This document shows, in pieces, positions 15,422 to 24,090 of a stretch of DNA of 64,000 nt (positions within the stretch are counted from its first letter, which is position 1; each line of letters starts with the position of its first letter). This DNA comes from Glycomyces sambucus (GTDB taxonomy: Bacteria > Actinomycetota > Actinomycetes > Mycobacteriales > Micromonosporaceae): contig NZ_FNGF01000002.1 of the NCBI RefSeq assembly GCF_900102815.1, positions 372,001-436,000 on the forward strand, given 5' to 3'. The notes under the pieces were generated by a model. It was not told where the DNA came from. It saw nothing but the letters and a program-made list of their open reading frames with translations, and searched no databases. The position numbers and the translations under genes were made by a program.

Positions 15422-16490
15422 GCGCGTCGCCCTCGGCCTCCCAGGTGCGTCCGCGCACCTTCAGGCGCCCGCGCCGGCCCCACTGGCGCAGCACGTCCCG
15501 GCGCCCGGCCAGGGACGCGACCAGGCCCGCCAGCGAGGCGGGGTCGCCGGCCGGGAAGTGGGTGCCGTCGACGCCGGGGTCGACGAGTTCGGCGGCGCCG
15601 CCGGCGTCGACGGCGAGGACGGCGACCCCGGAGGCGTGGGCCTCCTGGATGGTCTGGCCGAACGTCTCGAAGGGGCCGGTGTGGACGAACAGGTCGAGGG
15701 AGGCGTACAGGCGGGAGAGGTCTTCGCCGTGGAGGGCGCCGAGGAAGGACGCCTGCGGGAGGAGGCGTTCGAGGGCGCGGCGGCGGGGGCCGTCGCCGGC
15801 GATGACGAGGCGCACGCCGGGGAGGTTCGCGACGTCGGCGAGCCAGTGGAGCTGCTTCTCGCGGGCGAGGCGGCCGACGTAGCCGACGAGGAGTTCGCCG
15901 TCGGGGGTGAGGGCGTCGTGGAGGGTCGTGTCGCGGAAGTCGGGGTGGAAGCGGTCGGTGTCGACGCCGTGCGGGAGGACGGCGACGGAGCCGATGCCCT
16001 GGTCGGTGAGGTCGCGTGCGGTGCAGTTGGAGAGGGCGAGGTTGACGGCGGCGCGCGAGTGGATGGACTTGAGGCGCTTCCACACGAGCTGTTCGAACGC
16101 GGTGAGGTGGTAGGCGCGGGTGTAGGCGGGCAGGTCGGTCTGCCAGACGGCGACGGCGGGGACGCCGCGGCGTTCGGCCCAGGCGGCGGCGCGGGCGGTG
16201 TATCCGAAGGGGGAGGCGAGGTGGACGACGTCGGGGCGGTGGGCGTCGAGGGCGTCGTCGAGGGCGCGGGTGGCCAGGCCGGCGCGGAAGTGCCGGTAGG
16301 CGGGGAGGCGCACGGAGGGCACGTGGACGACGGGCCAGTCGAAGACCGGGCGGGGGCCGGGGCCGGGCGCGGGGGCGATGACGACCGGTTCGATCCCGCG
16401 CGAGGCCAGGTGCGCCGCGGCGCGTGCGACGGAGCGGGCCACGCCGTTGACTTGCGGCGGGAAGGACTCGGTGACCAGTGCGACTCTCAT
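15348..16490 (-). CDS. mgtA: GT4 glycosyltransferase, MgtA-like alpha-mannosyltransferase, 380 aa
   Basis: GT-B fold of family GT4. N-terminal MRVALVTESFPPQVNGVARSV matches the start of mycobacterial MgtA/PimB'-type mannosyltransferases. The donor-binding half has VGYVGRLAREKQLHWL, VIAGDGP, and the E-x7-E region FETFGQTIQEAHASGVAVLA. Expected role: transfer of mannose from GDP-mannose to a glycolipid at the cytoplasmic membrane face (MgtA uses a glucuronosyl diacylglycerol). Gene assignment is by N-terminal pattern and length only. It stands alone, with short convergent overlap on its 3' side. Confidence 0.78.
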   Translation of the reverse strand: MRVALVTESFPPQVNGVARSVARAAAHLASRGIEPVVIAPAPGPGPRPVFDWPVVHVPSVRLPAYRHFRAGLATRALDDALDAHRPDVVHLASPFGYTARAAAWAERRGVPAVAVWQTDLPAYTRAYHLTAFEQLVWKRLKSIHSRAAVNLALSNCTARDLTDQGIGSVAVLPHGVDTDRFHPDFRDTTLHDALTPDGELLVGYVGRLAREKQLHWLADVANLPGVRLVIAGDGPRRRALERLLPQASFLGALHGEDLSRLYASLDLFVHTGPFETFGQTIQEAHASGVAVLAVDAGGAAELVDPGVDGTHFPAGDPASLAGLVASLAGRRDVLRQWGRRGRLKVRGRTWEAEGDALIEHYGRALVLGPARASRPAVPTA

Positions 16491-16626
16491 GCCCGGAGCT
16501 TAAAGGCGCAGGTGGGCGCGGGAGGGAAGGACACATGTCGCGGGTCTGAACCGCAGTCGATATTCGTTGTGGGGCGTGTCCGGTTCGTTCAAGCGCGGGG
16601 GCGGTGCGGGTTCTAGCGTGGCGGGT

Positions 16627-17541
16627 ATGAGACGGATGAGTGCAGACGTGGAGGCCAGGGCGGCGCGGTTCGTGTGGCGCACCGGTGGACTGGTGGACCA
16701 GCGCCGTATGGAGGCGTGCCTGGGGGCAGGGTCGGCGGGGGCGGGGTCGGTGCGGGCGGCGGTGCTGGCGCACCGGACCGGGGACGGGGGGTTCGCGTAC
16801 GGGATCGAGCCGGACGTGAAGGGGCCCGAGGCGCAGCCGCTGTCGGCGATGGGCGCGGTCGAGGTCCTGGCCGAGGTCGGGGCGCTCGATGCGGCGACGG
16901 GGGCGGGGGTGTGCGGGTGGATGGCGCGGTGGACCGCGGCGGACGGGGGCGTCCCGGACCTGCTGGCGTCGATCGCGGCGTATCCGCATCCGCCGTGGGT
17001 CCAGGCCCCGCCGCAGGACCGCGGCGGGCTGCTCACCACGGCGCGGACGGCGGGGCTGCTGCGGGGCGCGGGGGTGGTGCACCCGTGGCTCGAGGGGGCG
17101 GTCGCGTTCTGCCGGGACCGGATCGACGCGCTGGCGGCGAGCCACCCGTACGAGGTGTTCAGTATCGCGGCGTTCCTCGCTAGCGAGCCGGACCGGGCGT
17201 GGGCCGAGGCGGCGGCCGAGCGCGTCGGGGCGATGGTGCGTGCGGGGCTGGTGCTGCTGGACCCGTCGGATCCGGGCGGGCAGGAGCCGCCGCCGGGGTA
17301 CGCGCCCGGCGAGCACCACCTCGCCTGCGACTTCGCGCCCGCGCCGGGCAGTGTCGGCGCGGTCTGGTTCACCGGCGCGGAGATGACCGCCGCGCTGGAC
17401 GCGCGGGCGGCGGAGCAGGAGGCGGACGGGGGCTGGCCGATCCACTACCGGCGCTGGCATCCGGGCATCGAGCAGCAGGCCCGCCCCGGGTACACGGTCA
17501 AGGCGGTGCGGACCCTCCGGGCGTGGGACGGGCACGCGTAG
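16627..17541 (+). CDS. Terpenoid-cyclase/prenyltransferase toroid-fold protein of unknown function, 304 aa
   Basis: Repeated GG-F/W-x-x-helix units typical of alpha/alpha toroids: RTGDGGFAYGIEPDVKGP, TAADGGVPDLL and EADGGWPIHYRRW. No DXDD or class II cyclase motif is visible, so it is unlikely to be a classical squalene-hopene cyclase. Similar stand-alone toroid proteins occur in Streptomyces and Micromonospora without known function. Starts at the ATG at 16627 or the ATG at 16636. The 3' end overlaps the convergent AraC gene by 44 bases. Confidence 0.7.
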   Translation: MRRMSADVEARAARFVWRTGGLVDQRRMEACLGAGSAGAGSVRAAVLAHRTGDGGFAYGIEPDVKGPEAQPLSAMGAVEVLAEVGALDAATGAGVCGWMARWTAADGGVPDLLASIAAYPHPPWVQAPPQDRGGLLTTARTAGLLRGAGVVHPWLEGAVAFCRDRIDALAASHPYEVFSIAAFLASEPDRAWAEAAAERVGAMVRAGLVLLDPSDPGGQEPPPGYAPGEHHLACDFAPAPGSVGAVWFTGAEMTAALDARAAEQEADGGWPIHYRRWHPGIEQQARPGYTVKAVRTLRAWDGHA

Positions 17542-18268
17542 GGGCCCGGCCCGACCACCGGCGGACCTCGCGGGACAGGTGCGCCTGGTCGGCGTACCCG
17601 GCCTCGGCCGCTGTTCGCGCCCACTGCCCTGGGGCCGGGGCGGCGGTGGCGCGGCGGAAGCGGAGGATCTGCTCCAGGGTCTTGGGCCCGTACCCGGCCG
17701 CGTCGAGGATGCGGCGGCGCAGCTGCCGCTCCGAGAGCCCGAGTTCGCGGGCGAGGACCGGGAGCCGCAGCGGGCGGGGCCGGTTCAGGGCCGCCGCGGC
17801 GGCCAGCGCCACCGGGTCCGGCGCGTGGCCGTGGAGGGCCCGGTCGAGGAGCGCGTGCGCGAGGAGCCCGGCGGCGAGCCACGGGTCGGATTGGGCCGCA
17901 AGGCGATCGGCGAGCGCCCGGTCGTGCCGGGGGTCGCCGTGGCGGAGGTCGTCGAGGGCGGGCTGGGCGTCGCGGACCGCGGTCGCCGGGACCGGGCCCA
18001 GGAGGACCCGGGCCGCGCCCGGGCGCAGCCGCACCCCGGCGATCACCTCGCCCGGTGCGAGGGGGGTGTCGCGGGGGCCGGTGTCGGGGCCGGCGACCTC
18101 CAGCCTTCCTGCGCGCCACAGCAGGTCGGTGCACCCGTCCGGGACGATCAGGGCGGTGCCGGGGGCGGGGGCGCGGTGCACCCACAGGCACGCCGACCAC
18201 GCTGCCGCGGCGGCGGGCGCGGGGCGCTCCTCATAGGCCGGTGCGGGCCCGGCCGGTGCCTCGTCCAC
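17498..18268 (-). CDS. AraC-family transcriptional regulator, 256 aa
   Basis: The C-terminal ~100 residues form the double HTH of AraC: LPVLARELGLSERQLRRRILDAAGYGPKTLEQILRF, then QWARTAAEAGYADQAHLSREVRRWSGRAP. The N-terminal part has the short cupin-like sensor of the DUF6597 type (ALIVPDGCTDLLW...). The GTG at 18268 is chosen because the homology begins just after it; the frame runs on upstream to 18433 through the promoter of the divergent gene. The target is unknown. Confidence 0.82.
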   Translation of the reverse strand: MDEAPAGPAPAYEERPAPAAAAAWSACLWVHRAPAPGTALIVPDGCTDLLWRAGRLEVAGPDTGPRDTPLAPGEVIAGVRLRPGAARVLLGPVPATAVRDAQPALDDLRHGDPRHDRALADRLAAQSDPWLAAGLLAHALLDRALHGHAPDPVALAAAAALNRPRPLRLPVLARELGLSERQLRRRILDAAGYGPKTLEQILRFRRATAAPAPGQWARTAAEAGYADQAHLSREVRRWSGRAPTRARPTPGGSAPP

Positions 18269-18426
18269 TCCCCGACCGTAACGCGCTGCACCGACACCGC
18301 TCGCGGCGCGCGCGACTGCCGGGCGGGGCAGTGTCGGACCCTGCGGGTACGTATTGGAGGATGCAGACCAGTTCACCAGGCCGCGCCCGCCAGGGCCGCC
18401 TCCGAACCCATGTGAAGGAGCCCCCG

Positions 18427-19116
18427 ATGTCACTGTCGAGTGCCGACATCGCCCATCTCGAAGCGGTGCTTGCGCAAGGCAAGAAGCCCAAGGTGGTGTT
18501 CACCGACGCGGCCGGGCAGGTCGCCGGCCGCACCGGCAAGGTCGTCGCCCTCGACCCCGCCGGCGTCGACGACTTCGTGCAGGTCGCCTTCGGGTCCGAC
18601 GAGCTGTCGTTCTCCGCCGCGGAGCTGCGCCTGCCCGCGCCCGGCGAGGGCGCCCGGCGCACGGCCGCGCCGCGGCAGCGCTCGGCGGCCCCTTCGGGGC
18701 CCGGGCTGCTCCCCGACGACGCCCCCGCACCCGCACCGCAACCGAAACCCGAAGTGAGCGAGAGGAAGCCCGTGACCGAACCCGAGACCACGCCCGCGGC
18801 AGAGCCGGCCCCGGTAAAGAAGAAGACCGCCCGGCCCCGCGCCGCGGCCGCCAAGCACCCCGAGCTCCAGGTGATCTTGACCTATGAGGACGGCGAGTGG
18901 TCGGTCGCCGCGAGCCGCGGCGCCCGCACGGTCGTCAAGGGCGCCAAGGTCGCCCACACGAACGCGCTGGCGATGTGCCAGGCCGCGGGCGCCGTCGAGG
19001 TCGAGGAGGTCGTCTCGGAGGTGGTCGAGAAGATCCGCTCCGAGGCCGCCGAGGAGGCCGCCCGGCTGCGCCGCCAGCTCGAAGAGGCCGAGGCGCGCCT
19101 CGCCGAACTGAAGTAG
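18427..19116 (+). CDS. Conserved actinobacterial protein, DUF6319-like, 229 aa
   Basis: Three parts: residues 1-75 form a compact domain (VVFTDAAGQVAGRTGKVVALDPAGVDDFVQVAF); residues ~80-140 are a Pro/Ala/Lys-rich linker with KKKTARPRAAA; residues ~140-229 contain a strand-helix domain (LQVILTYEDGEWSVAASRGARTVVKGAKV) and end in a charged coiled coil (EEAARLRRQLEEAEARLAEL). It resembles the DUF6319 group. The function is unknown; the basic linker and coiled coil suggest nucleic-acid or chromatin association, which is inference. The aaggag at 18414-18419 fixes the start at 18427. Confidence 0.72.
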   Translation: MSLSSADIAHLEAVLAQGKKPKVVFTDAAGQVAGRTGKVVALDPAGVDDFVQVAFGSDELSFSAAELRLPAPGEGARRTAAPRQRSAAPSGPGLLPDDAPAPAPQPKPEVSERKPVTEPETTPAAEPAPVKKKTARPRAAAAKHPELQVILTYEDGEWSVAASRGARTVVKGAKVAHTNALAMCQAAGAVEVEEVVSEVVEKIRSEAAEEAARLRRQLEEAEARLAELK

Positions 19117-19146
19117 CGGGGACCTCCCGAAGGAGCAGCAGCCGCG

Positions 19147-19168
19147 GCCCGAACGCACCGGTTCGGGC
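19147..19168 (+). terminator. Hairpin terminator after the DUF6319-like gene
   Basis: An 8-bp stem (19147-19154 with 19161-19168) with a 6-base loop, 30 bases past the stop. A second, larger G/C palindromic region follows around 19181-19216. The remainder of the ~290-base gap holds no gene that I can support. Confidence 0.6.
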
Positions 19169-19384
19169 GCGGAGCCGACGGGCCCGGGACGCCGCACGCC
19201 GGCGGACCGGGCCCGGCTGTATCCCATCCGGGTCCCCCACCCCGCCCGCCCTGGTGCACCGGCGGTTGCCCGTGCGGTTCACTGCGTATCGGTCGCTGAT
19301 CGGGTCGTGGCAGGCTCCTCTCGGTCGTTTCCGACGGGGTGGGAGCCATAGTGCCGGGAGCGACCTGAAGGAGAGCTGAAGGCG

Positions 19385-19402
19385 CCTGAAGAGAGCTTCA
19401 GG
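19385..19402 (-). terminator. Terminator of the two-gene LuxR operon
   Basis: A 7-bp stem, cctgaag/cttcagg, with loop agag, 9 bases downstream of the LuxR-like stop. Three ctgaag copies precede it (about 19366-19390), probably decayed repeats of the same hairpin arm. Confidence 0.55.
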
Positions 19403-19410
19403 AGGCGGGG

Positions 19411-19923
19411 TCAGTCGCGGGCGTGCTTGATGTAGATCATGACCGCTTCGCGGGTGGTCTTGACCCCCAGGGACTGCCGGGCGGCGGCGATGCGGCGGTT
19501 GGCGGTGCGCAGCGACACGAACTCGGCCTCCGCCGCGGCCGCGATCGTCGACCCCGAGGCGAGGCGGGCCAGCAGCGCCCGCTGCTCGGCGTCGAGGTCG
19601 AGCCCGTCGGCGGCCTCGGCCTTCCCCGGGGTCACCCCGAGGGGCCCGACGCGGCGCAGGTCCGCGGCCAGGTTCAACGCCAGCTGCCCCGAGGCGACGG
19701 CGATGATCCCCGCCCCGCGCGCGGCCGCGAGCACGGCCTGGGAGGCGGTGTGGTCGTCGCCGACCTGCCCGTGGCACACCAGGCGCCGGTCGGCCAGGTC
19801 CCACGCCGGCTCCAGCAGCGCGAACCCGCGGTGCGCCGACCAGCCCGCGGCCGCGCACCGGCGCACCAGCGCCTCGGCCTCGCCCGCCGCGGCGACCACG
19901 TGCAGGGGCACCTGCTCGCCCAT
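19411..19923 (-). CDS. LuxR-type HTH regulator (small, orphan), 170 aa
   Basis: The C-terminal ~60 residues form a LuxR/GerE-like HTH: LDAEQRALLARLASGSTIAAAAEAEFVSLRTANRRIAAARQSLGVKTTREAV. The N-terminal ~100 residues (VVAAAGEAEALVRRCAAAGW..., DDHTASQAVLAAARGAGIIAVASGQLALNLA) look like a degenerate receiver-like alpha/beta domain without an evident phospho-acceptor Asp. The start ATG overlaps the stop of the upstream LAL regulator by one base, so the pair is translationally coupled and probably works as one regulatory unit for the adjacent dynamin cluster. Confidence 0.8.
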   Translation of the reverse strand: MGEQVPLHVVAAAGEAEALVRRCAAAGWSAHRGFALLEPAWDLADRRLVCHGQVGDDHTASQAVLAAARGAGIIAVASGQLALNLAADLRRVGPLGVTPGKAEAADGLDLDAEQRALLARLASGSTIAAAAEAEFVSLRTANRRIAAARQSLGVKTTREAVMIYIKHARD

Positions 19924-22355
19924 CAGCCCTCACCGCCTTCCAGCGGCGCCGCCGACAGCAGCACGGCGGCCTCGGTGCGGGTCTTCGCACCGAGCTTGCG
20001 CATCCCTGAGCGGATGTGGGTCTCGACGGTCTCGGCGGTGATCCCGAGGATCTCGGCGATCCGCCGCGAGGGGTGCCCGGAGGCGACGTGCCGCAGCACC
20101 TCGGCCTCGCGGTCGGTCAGGCCCCCGCCCCCGCGCGCCGACCGGCGGTCGCGGCGCACGTCGTGCTTGCGCAGGCCCCGGCGGGCCCGCCCGGCCAGGA
20201 CGATGAGGCCGTGCTCGTCGGCGATCCGCTCGGCCGCCTCCAGGGCGGCGACGGCCGCGTGCGGCTCACCCGAGTGCGCCGCCAGCGCCAGCAGGCAGCG
20301 GACCTGCTCGCGGGCGGCGAGGCCGTCCCACGCCGAGGCGGCCTGCGCGAACGGGCCCGGTGCGGCCTTGTCCCACGCCGCGAGGGTGGTCGCGACCGGG
20401 GCGGGCCAGGGGACGGCGTCGGCGGGCACCGGCTCGGTCCCGGTGTCGTAGGCGATCCACCGGCCGGTGATGTGCGCGAGCCCGCCGACCAGGCCCGGCT
20501 GGGCCTCGGGCGCCTCGGGCCCGGGCTGGCCGTCGAGCCACGCGGTCTCGTGCTCGAGCCAGGCGACGAGCCCGTCGAGCGCGGCGGGGGCGTCGTGCAG
20601 GCGCGACAGGCGCGCCCGCGCGGCCCCGAGGGCGCCGGTGTCGGCCTCGGCGAGCGCGATCGACGCGGCGATGAGCGTGTCGGCGACGGCCGGGAGGGCG
20701 TGGTCGGCCAGCGACTGGGCCGCGGCGATCACGTTGTCCAGGCCCGTGCCGGACAGGACCAGGCACCAGGCGGCGGCGGCGAGGAACCGGGTCTGCCACG
20801 AGTAGGCGCCGTCGGCGCCGGCCCGGTCGGCGGCCTCGTGGGCGACCGCTTCGGCCTCCACGAGGCGGGCGGCGTCGGCGAGGGCGATGACCCGCGACCA
20901 CGCGCACCACGCGGCGGTGGTCGCGTCCCCGGCGGCGCGCGCGAGCGCTTCGGCCGCGGCGAGGGCGTCGGGGTCGTCCCCGGCGAGGGCGGCGGCGAGC
21001 CCGGGGTGGTCGGTGCCGGCGTAGATCGTGCGCAGTTCGAGCGCGAGCCCGGCCCGTTCGTGGACGGGCGCGCACAGCAGCCGCAGCTGGTCGGTCTCGG
21101 GCCCGGGCGGCGCGGCCTGGAGGGCGGCGCGGGCGCGGGGGGTCTCGCCCACGGCCAGGAGCGCCCAGGCGCGGACGACGGCGGTCTCCCCGTCGCTGCG
21201 GGGGGCGCGGTCGAGGACGGCGAGGGCGGCGTTGGTGCGCCCGGCCTCGAGGGCGGCGCGGGCGGCGGGGACGGCGTGGGCGCCGTCGAGCTCGGCCGCG
21301 AGCAGCAGGGCCTCGGCCCGGGTCTGAGGGGAGGCGTCGCGGGCGGCGGCGAGCGCGGCGGCCAGGGCGCGGTCGGCGAGGCCGGCGGCGTGGGCGTGGC
21401 GGGCGGCCTCGACGCCGGCGGTGGCGTCGGCGAGGTGCTCGTGCATCGACCGGCGGGCCTCGGCGTCGAGGATGCCCGCGGCGATCTCGGCCATCCACGG
21501 CGACGCGGGGCGCAGGAACGGGCCCTCCCACGCGGCCAGGCCCGCGTCGGCGAGGACCTGCGCGCCCTCGCCCAGCAGGCTCGGGTGCGCCGGGCGCCCG
21601 AGCAGGCCGAGGACGGCGAGGGCGGTGCGCCCGGCCCGGGGCAGGTCGGCGATCGCCGCGGCCGCCGCCGAGGCCGGGTCGCCGGGCGCGCCCGGGTCGG
21701 GTTCGGCCGCACCGGTGTGGGCGGCGCGGCGCGCCAGCGCGGTGAGCGCGAGCGGGTTGCCGCCGGCGCGGGCCGCGAGCGCGCCGGCGCGCGCCGGCGG
21801 CAGGGCGGGCGCGGCCTCGGCGACCAGCGCGGCGGCCTCGGCGTCGGTGAGCTCGGGGACGGGCACGACGACGGCGGCGGCGAGCAGGCGCGCGAGGGCG
21901 TCGTCGCCGAGCCGGTTGGGGATGCGCAGGGCCGCGGCGACCGGGAGCCGTTCGGCCAGGACCGGCAGGACCGCGAGCGTGGCCGCGTCGCACCACTGGA
22001 GGTCGTCGATGACGAGCAGGCCCCCGCGGGTGCGGGAGTAGACGGCCTCGGCCAGGAGCGGGAGGTCCCCGGCGGGCATGCGGGCGCGGGTGGCGCGTTC
22101 GAGCGCGAGCGCGGGCTGCCCGGAGAGCATCGCCAGGCCCCCGCCGGCGTGCACGGGCCGCTTGGAGGCGCGGGCGAGCCGCTCCAGGAGCCGGGTGCGG
22201 CCGGAGCCGGGCGGGCCGGTGACGACCACCAGGCCCGGTCCCGCCAGCGCGCCGGCCATGGCGCGCAGCGCATCGTCACGGTTCGCGACCGCGCCGGGCG
22301 GGGGCGGTGCGGCGACGCGGGGCGCCAGTCCGGGAGTGGGCGGCGGGGCGGCCAA
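19923..22355 (-). CDS. LAL-family (large ATP-binding LuxR) regulator, 810 aa
   Basis: The N-terminal AAA/STAND-like ATPase has Walker A GPPGSGRTRLLERL near residue 46 and Walker B LLVIDDLQW near 115. The middle is a long Ala-rich helical repeat region (TPR-like). The C-terminal LuxR HTH reads LTDREAEVLRHVASGHPSRRIAEILGITAETVETHIRSGMRKLG. This is the MalT/LAL architecture, an ATP-dependent activator. The start is TTG at 22355, with aggag five bases upstream. It is divergent from the dynamin operon, so that operon is the most likely target. Confidence 0.88.
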   Translation of the reverse strand: MAAPPPTPGLAPRVAAPPPPGAVANRDDALRAMAGALAGPGLVVVTGPPGSGRTRLLERLARASKRPVHAGGGLAMLSGQPALALERATRARMPAGDLPLLAEAVYSRTRGGLLVIDDLQWCDAATLAVLPVLAERLPVAAALRIPNRLGDDALARLLAAAVVVPVPELTDAEAAALVAEAAPALPPARAGALAARAGGNPLALTALARRAAHTGAAEPDPGAPGDPASAAAAAIADLPRAGRTALAVLGLLGRPAHPSLLGEGAQVLADAGLAAWEGPFLRPASPWMAEIAAGILDAEARRSMHEHLADATAGVEAARHAHAAGLADRALAAALAAARDASPQTRAEALLLAAELDGAHAVPAARAALEAGRTNAALAVLDRAPRSDGETAVVRAWALLAVGETPRARAALQAAPPGPETDQLRLLCAPVHERAGLALELRTIYAGTDHPGLAAALAGDDPDALAAAEALARAAGDATTAAWCAWSRVIALADAARLVEAEAVAHEAADRAGADGAYSWQTRFLAAAAWCLVLSGTGLDNVIAAAQSLADHALPAVADTLIAASIALAEADTGALGAARARLSRLHDAPAALDGLVAWLEHETAWLDGQPGPEAPEAQPGLVGGLAHITGRWIAYDTGTEPVPADAVPWPAPVATTLAAWDKAAPGPFAQAASAWDGLAAREQVRCLLALAAHSGEPHAAVAALEAAERIADEHGLIVLAGRARRGLRKHDVRRDRRSARGGGGLTDREAEVLRHVASGHPSRRIAEILGITAETVETHIRSGMRKLGAKTRTEAAVLLSAAPLEGGEG

Positions 22356-22469
22356 GGGGGCTCCTAACGCTGTGGCACGAATGGGGGAGGCGGCCGGGCG
22401 GCTGCGGTTTGTAATCTCGTGTTGTCGACCGACGGCCGACGCCTCTCATGATATTGCGGAAGCTTCGAT

Positions 22470-22511
22470 GCCGCAGACCGGCGTCGGCGGCCGAAGCGCC
22501 GCAGACCGGCG
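22470..22511. repeat. 14-base direct repeat pair between the LAL regulator and the dynamin operon
   Basis: The 14-mer gccgcagaccggcg occurs at 22470-22483 and 22498-22511, 28 bases apart (about 2.7 turns), each preceded by a related gaagc/cgaagc element. It sits mid-way in the 212-base divergent control region. It is a good candidate for binding by one of the two LuxR-type regulators. Confidence 0.55.
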
Positions 22512-22567
22512 CGGGCCCCGATCATCGGGACCGACGAGACTAGCAGGAGAGGGCGGACGCGGGGACC

Positions 22568-24058
22568 ATGGTGGCAGGTCAACTCACCACGAGCGTGGCG
22601 AGCATGTGCGAGGAACTGGCCGGGAAGGTCAGCAGCGCGTCGCGTCCCGTGGTCGAGGAGGTCGCCGGCCGCCTCGGGCAGCCGTTGCGGGTCGCGGTCG
22701 CCGGGCGGTTGAAGGCCGGGAAGTCCACGCTCGTGAACGCGCTCATCGGGCGGCGGGTCGCGCCGACGGCGGCGGGCGAGTGCACCCGGGTGGTGACGCA
22801 GTTCCGGTACGGCCCGGCCGACCGGGTCGACGTGGTCGCCCGCAACGGGTCCAAGCACGCCGTCCCGCTGGACGCGAACGGGATGATCCCCACGACGCTG
22901 CCGATCCCGGCCGACGAGGCCGCGATGATCGACGTGCAGCTGTCCTCGGACCGGCTGCGGGACCTGACCGTGGTCGACACGCCCGGCCTCCAGTCGGTGA
23001 ACACCGACATCTCGGAGGCGGCGCGGGAGATGCTGTTCGCCGCCCCGATCGCCGAGGACGTCGACGACGACTCCAAGGCCGCCGTCGAGTCGGCCGAGGC
23101 GATCATCTACGTGTTCACCCAGCAGGTCCGCGCCGACGACGTCGACGCCCTGGAGGCGTTCGCGAAGGCGTCCCAGCAGCTCTCCTCCTCCCCCATGAAC
23201 GCCCTGGGCCTGTACAACAAGGCGGACAAGCTCGCGCCCGGGCCCGGGCAGGACCCGTGGCCGGTGGCCGGGCCGATCGCCGGCGACCAGGCGAACGTCC
23301 TGCGCCGCTCGGTGTGCGACGTCGTCCCCGTCGTGGGGCTGCTCGCCGAGACCGCCGAGGCCGGGCTCTTGACGGCCGCCGACTGCGAGGCCCTGCGCAC
23401 CCTCGCCGGGCTCGGCGAGGAGAAGCGGGCGCTCATGCTCGCCTCCGCGGGCCTGTTCCTGTCCACCGAGAGCCCGGTCGACAAGCACCAGCGCCAGCGC
23501 CTGCTCGAGCGCCTGGACCTGTACGGCATCCACTTCGCGATCGCGCACCTGCAGGCGAGCCCGCACCTGGCGACGGGGGAACTGGTGCGGCTGCTGTTCG
23601 CCGCCTCGGGGTTCCCGCGCCTGCGCACGACCCTGCACCAGATCTTCGGGGTCCGCGCCGACGTCATCAAGGCCGGATGGGCCCTGGGGCGCCTGGACGC
23701 GGCCGCGGCCTCCGGGCCCGCGGCCGACCGCGACCTCCTGCGGGGCGCGGTCGAGTCGATCGTCGCCCGCCCCGAGTACCACCGGCTCCCGCTGCTGGAG
23801 GCGGCCGCGCAGGTCACCACCGGGCAGGTGGCCCTGCCTGAGGCCATGGAGGCCGAGGTCGCCCGGCTCGCGCTCACCGACGACGCCGGCGTGGTCCTGG
23901 GCCTGCCGGATGCGCCGCGCCCGCAGCTGCGGCGCGCCGCCATCGAGGCGGCCGCGCGCTGGCGGGCCTTCGCCAACGGCGGCGCCACCCCGTCCCAGGC
24001 CAGGGTGGCGAACGTGGTGCATCGTGGTTTCCATCTGCTGGCCCAACGACTCGGCTGA
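22568..24058 (+). CDS. Dynamin-like GTPase A, 496 aa
   Basis: N-terminal dynamin-family GTPase: G1 GRLKAGKST (46-54), G2 Thr73 in ECTRVV, G3 DTPG (137-140) and G4 NKAD (217-220). The rest is helical, ending near residue 496, shorter than IniA/DynA (~600). Bacterial dynamin-like proteins bind and remodel the cytoplasmic membrane; paired genes occur as DynA/DynB in Streptomyces sporulation septa and IniA/IniC in mycobacteria under envelope stress. This gene is first of a rightward group with a GrpE-like gene and a second dynamin, fitting a heteromeric pair. Confidence 0.88.
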   Translation: MVAGQLTTSVASMCEELAGKVSSASRPVVEEVAGRLGQPLRVAVAGRLKAGKSTLVNALIGRRVAPTAAGECTRVVTQFRYGPADRVDVVARNGSKHAVPLDANGMIPTTLPIPADEAAMIDVQLSSDRLRDLTVVDTPGLQSVNTDISEAAREMLFAAPIAEDVDDDSKAAVESAEAIIYVFTQQVRADDVDALEAFAKASQQLSSSPMNALGLYNKADKLAPGPGQDPWPVAGPIAGDQANVLRRSVCDVVPVVGLLAETAEAGLLTAADCEALRTLAGLGEEKRALMLASAGLFLSTESPVDKHQRQRLLERLDLYGIHFAIAHLQASPHLATGELVRLLFAASGFPRLRTTLHQIFGVRADVIKAGWALGRLDAAAASGPAADRDLLRGAVESIVARPEYHRLPLLEAAAQVTTGQVALPEAMEAEVARLALTDDAGVVLGLPDAPRPQLRRAAIEAAARWRAFANGGATPSQARVANVVHRGFHLLAQRLG

Positions 24059-24090
24059 CCCCGTCACCGTTACGACCTAAGGAGAGCAAA

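Noticed and set aside
16627..17541. Squalene-hopene cyclase
   Set aside because: Too short (304 residues) and no DXDD motif; only the toroid fold is supported.
20016..22367. 783-residue plus-strand frame opposite the LAL regulator
   Set aside because: Arg/Gly-rich antisense translation; the minus-strand frame has Walker and LuxR motifs.
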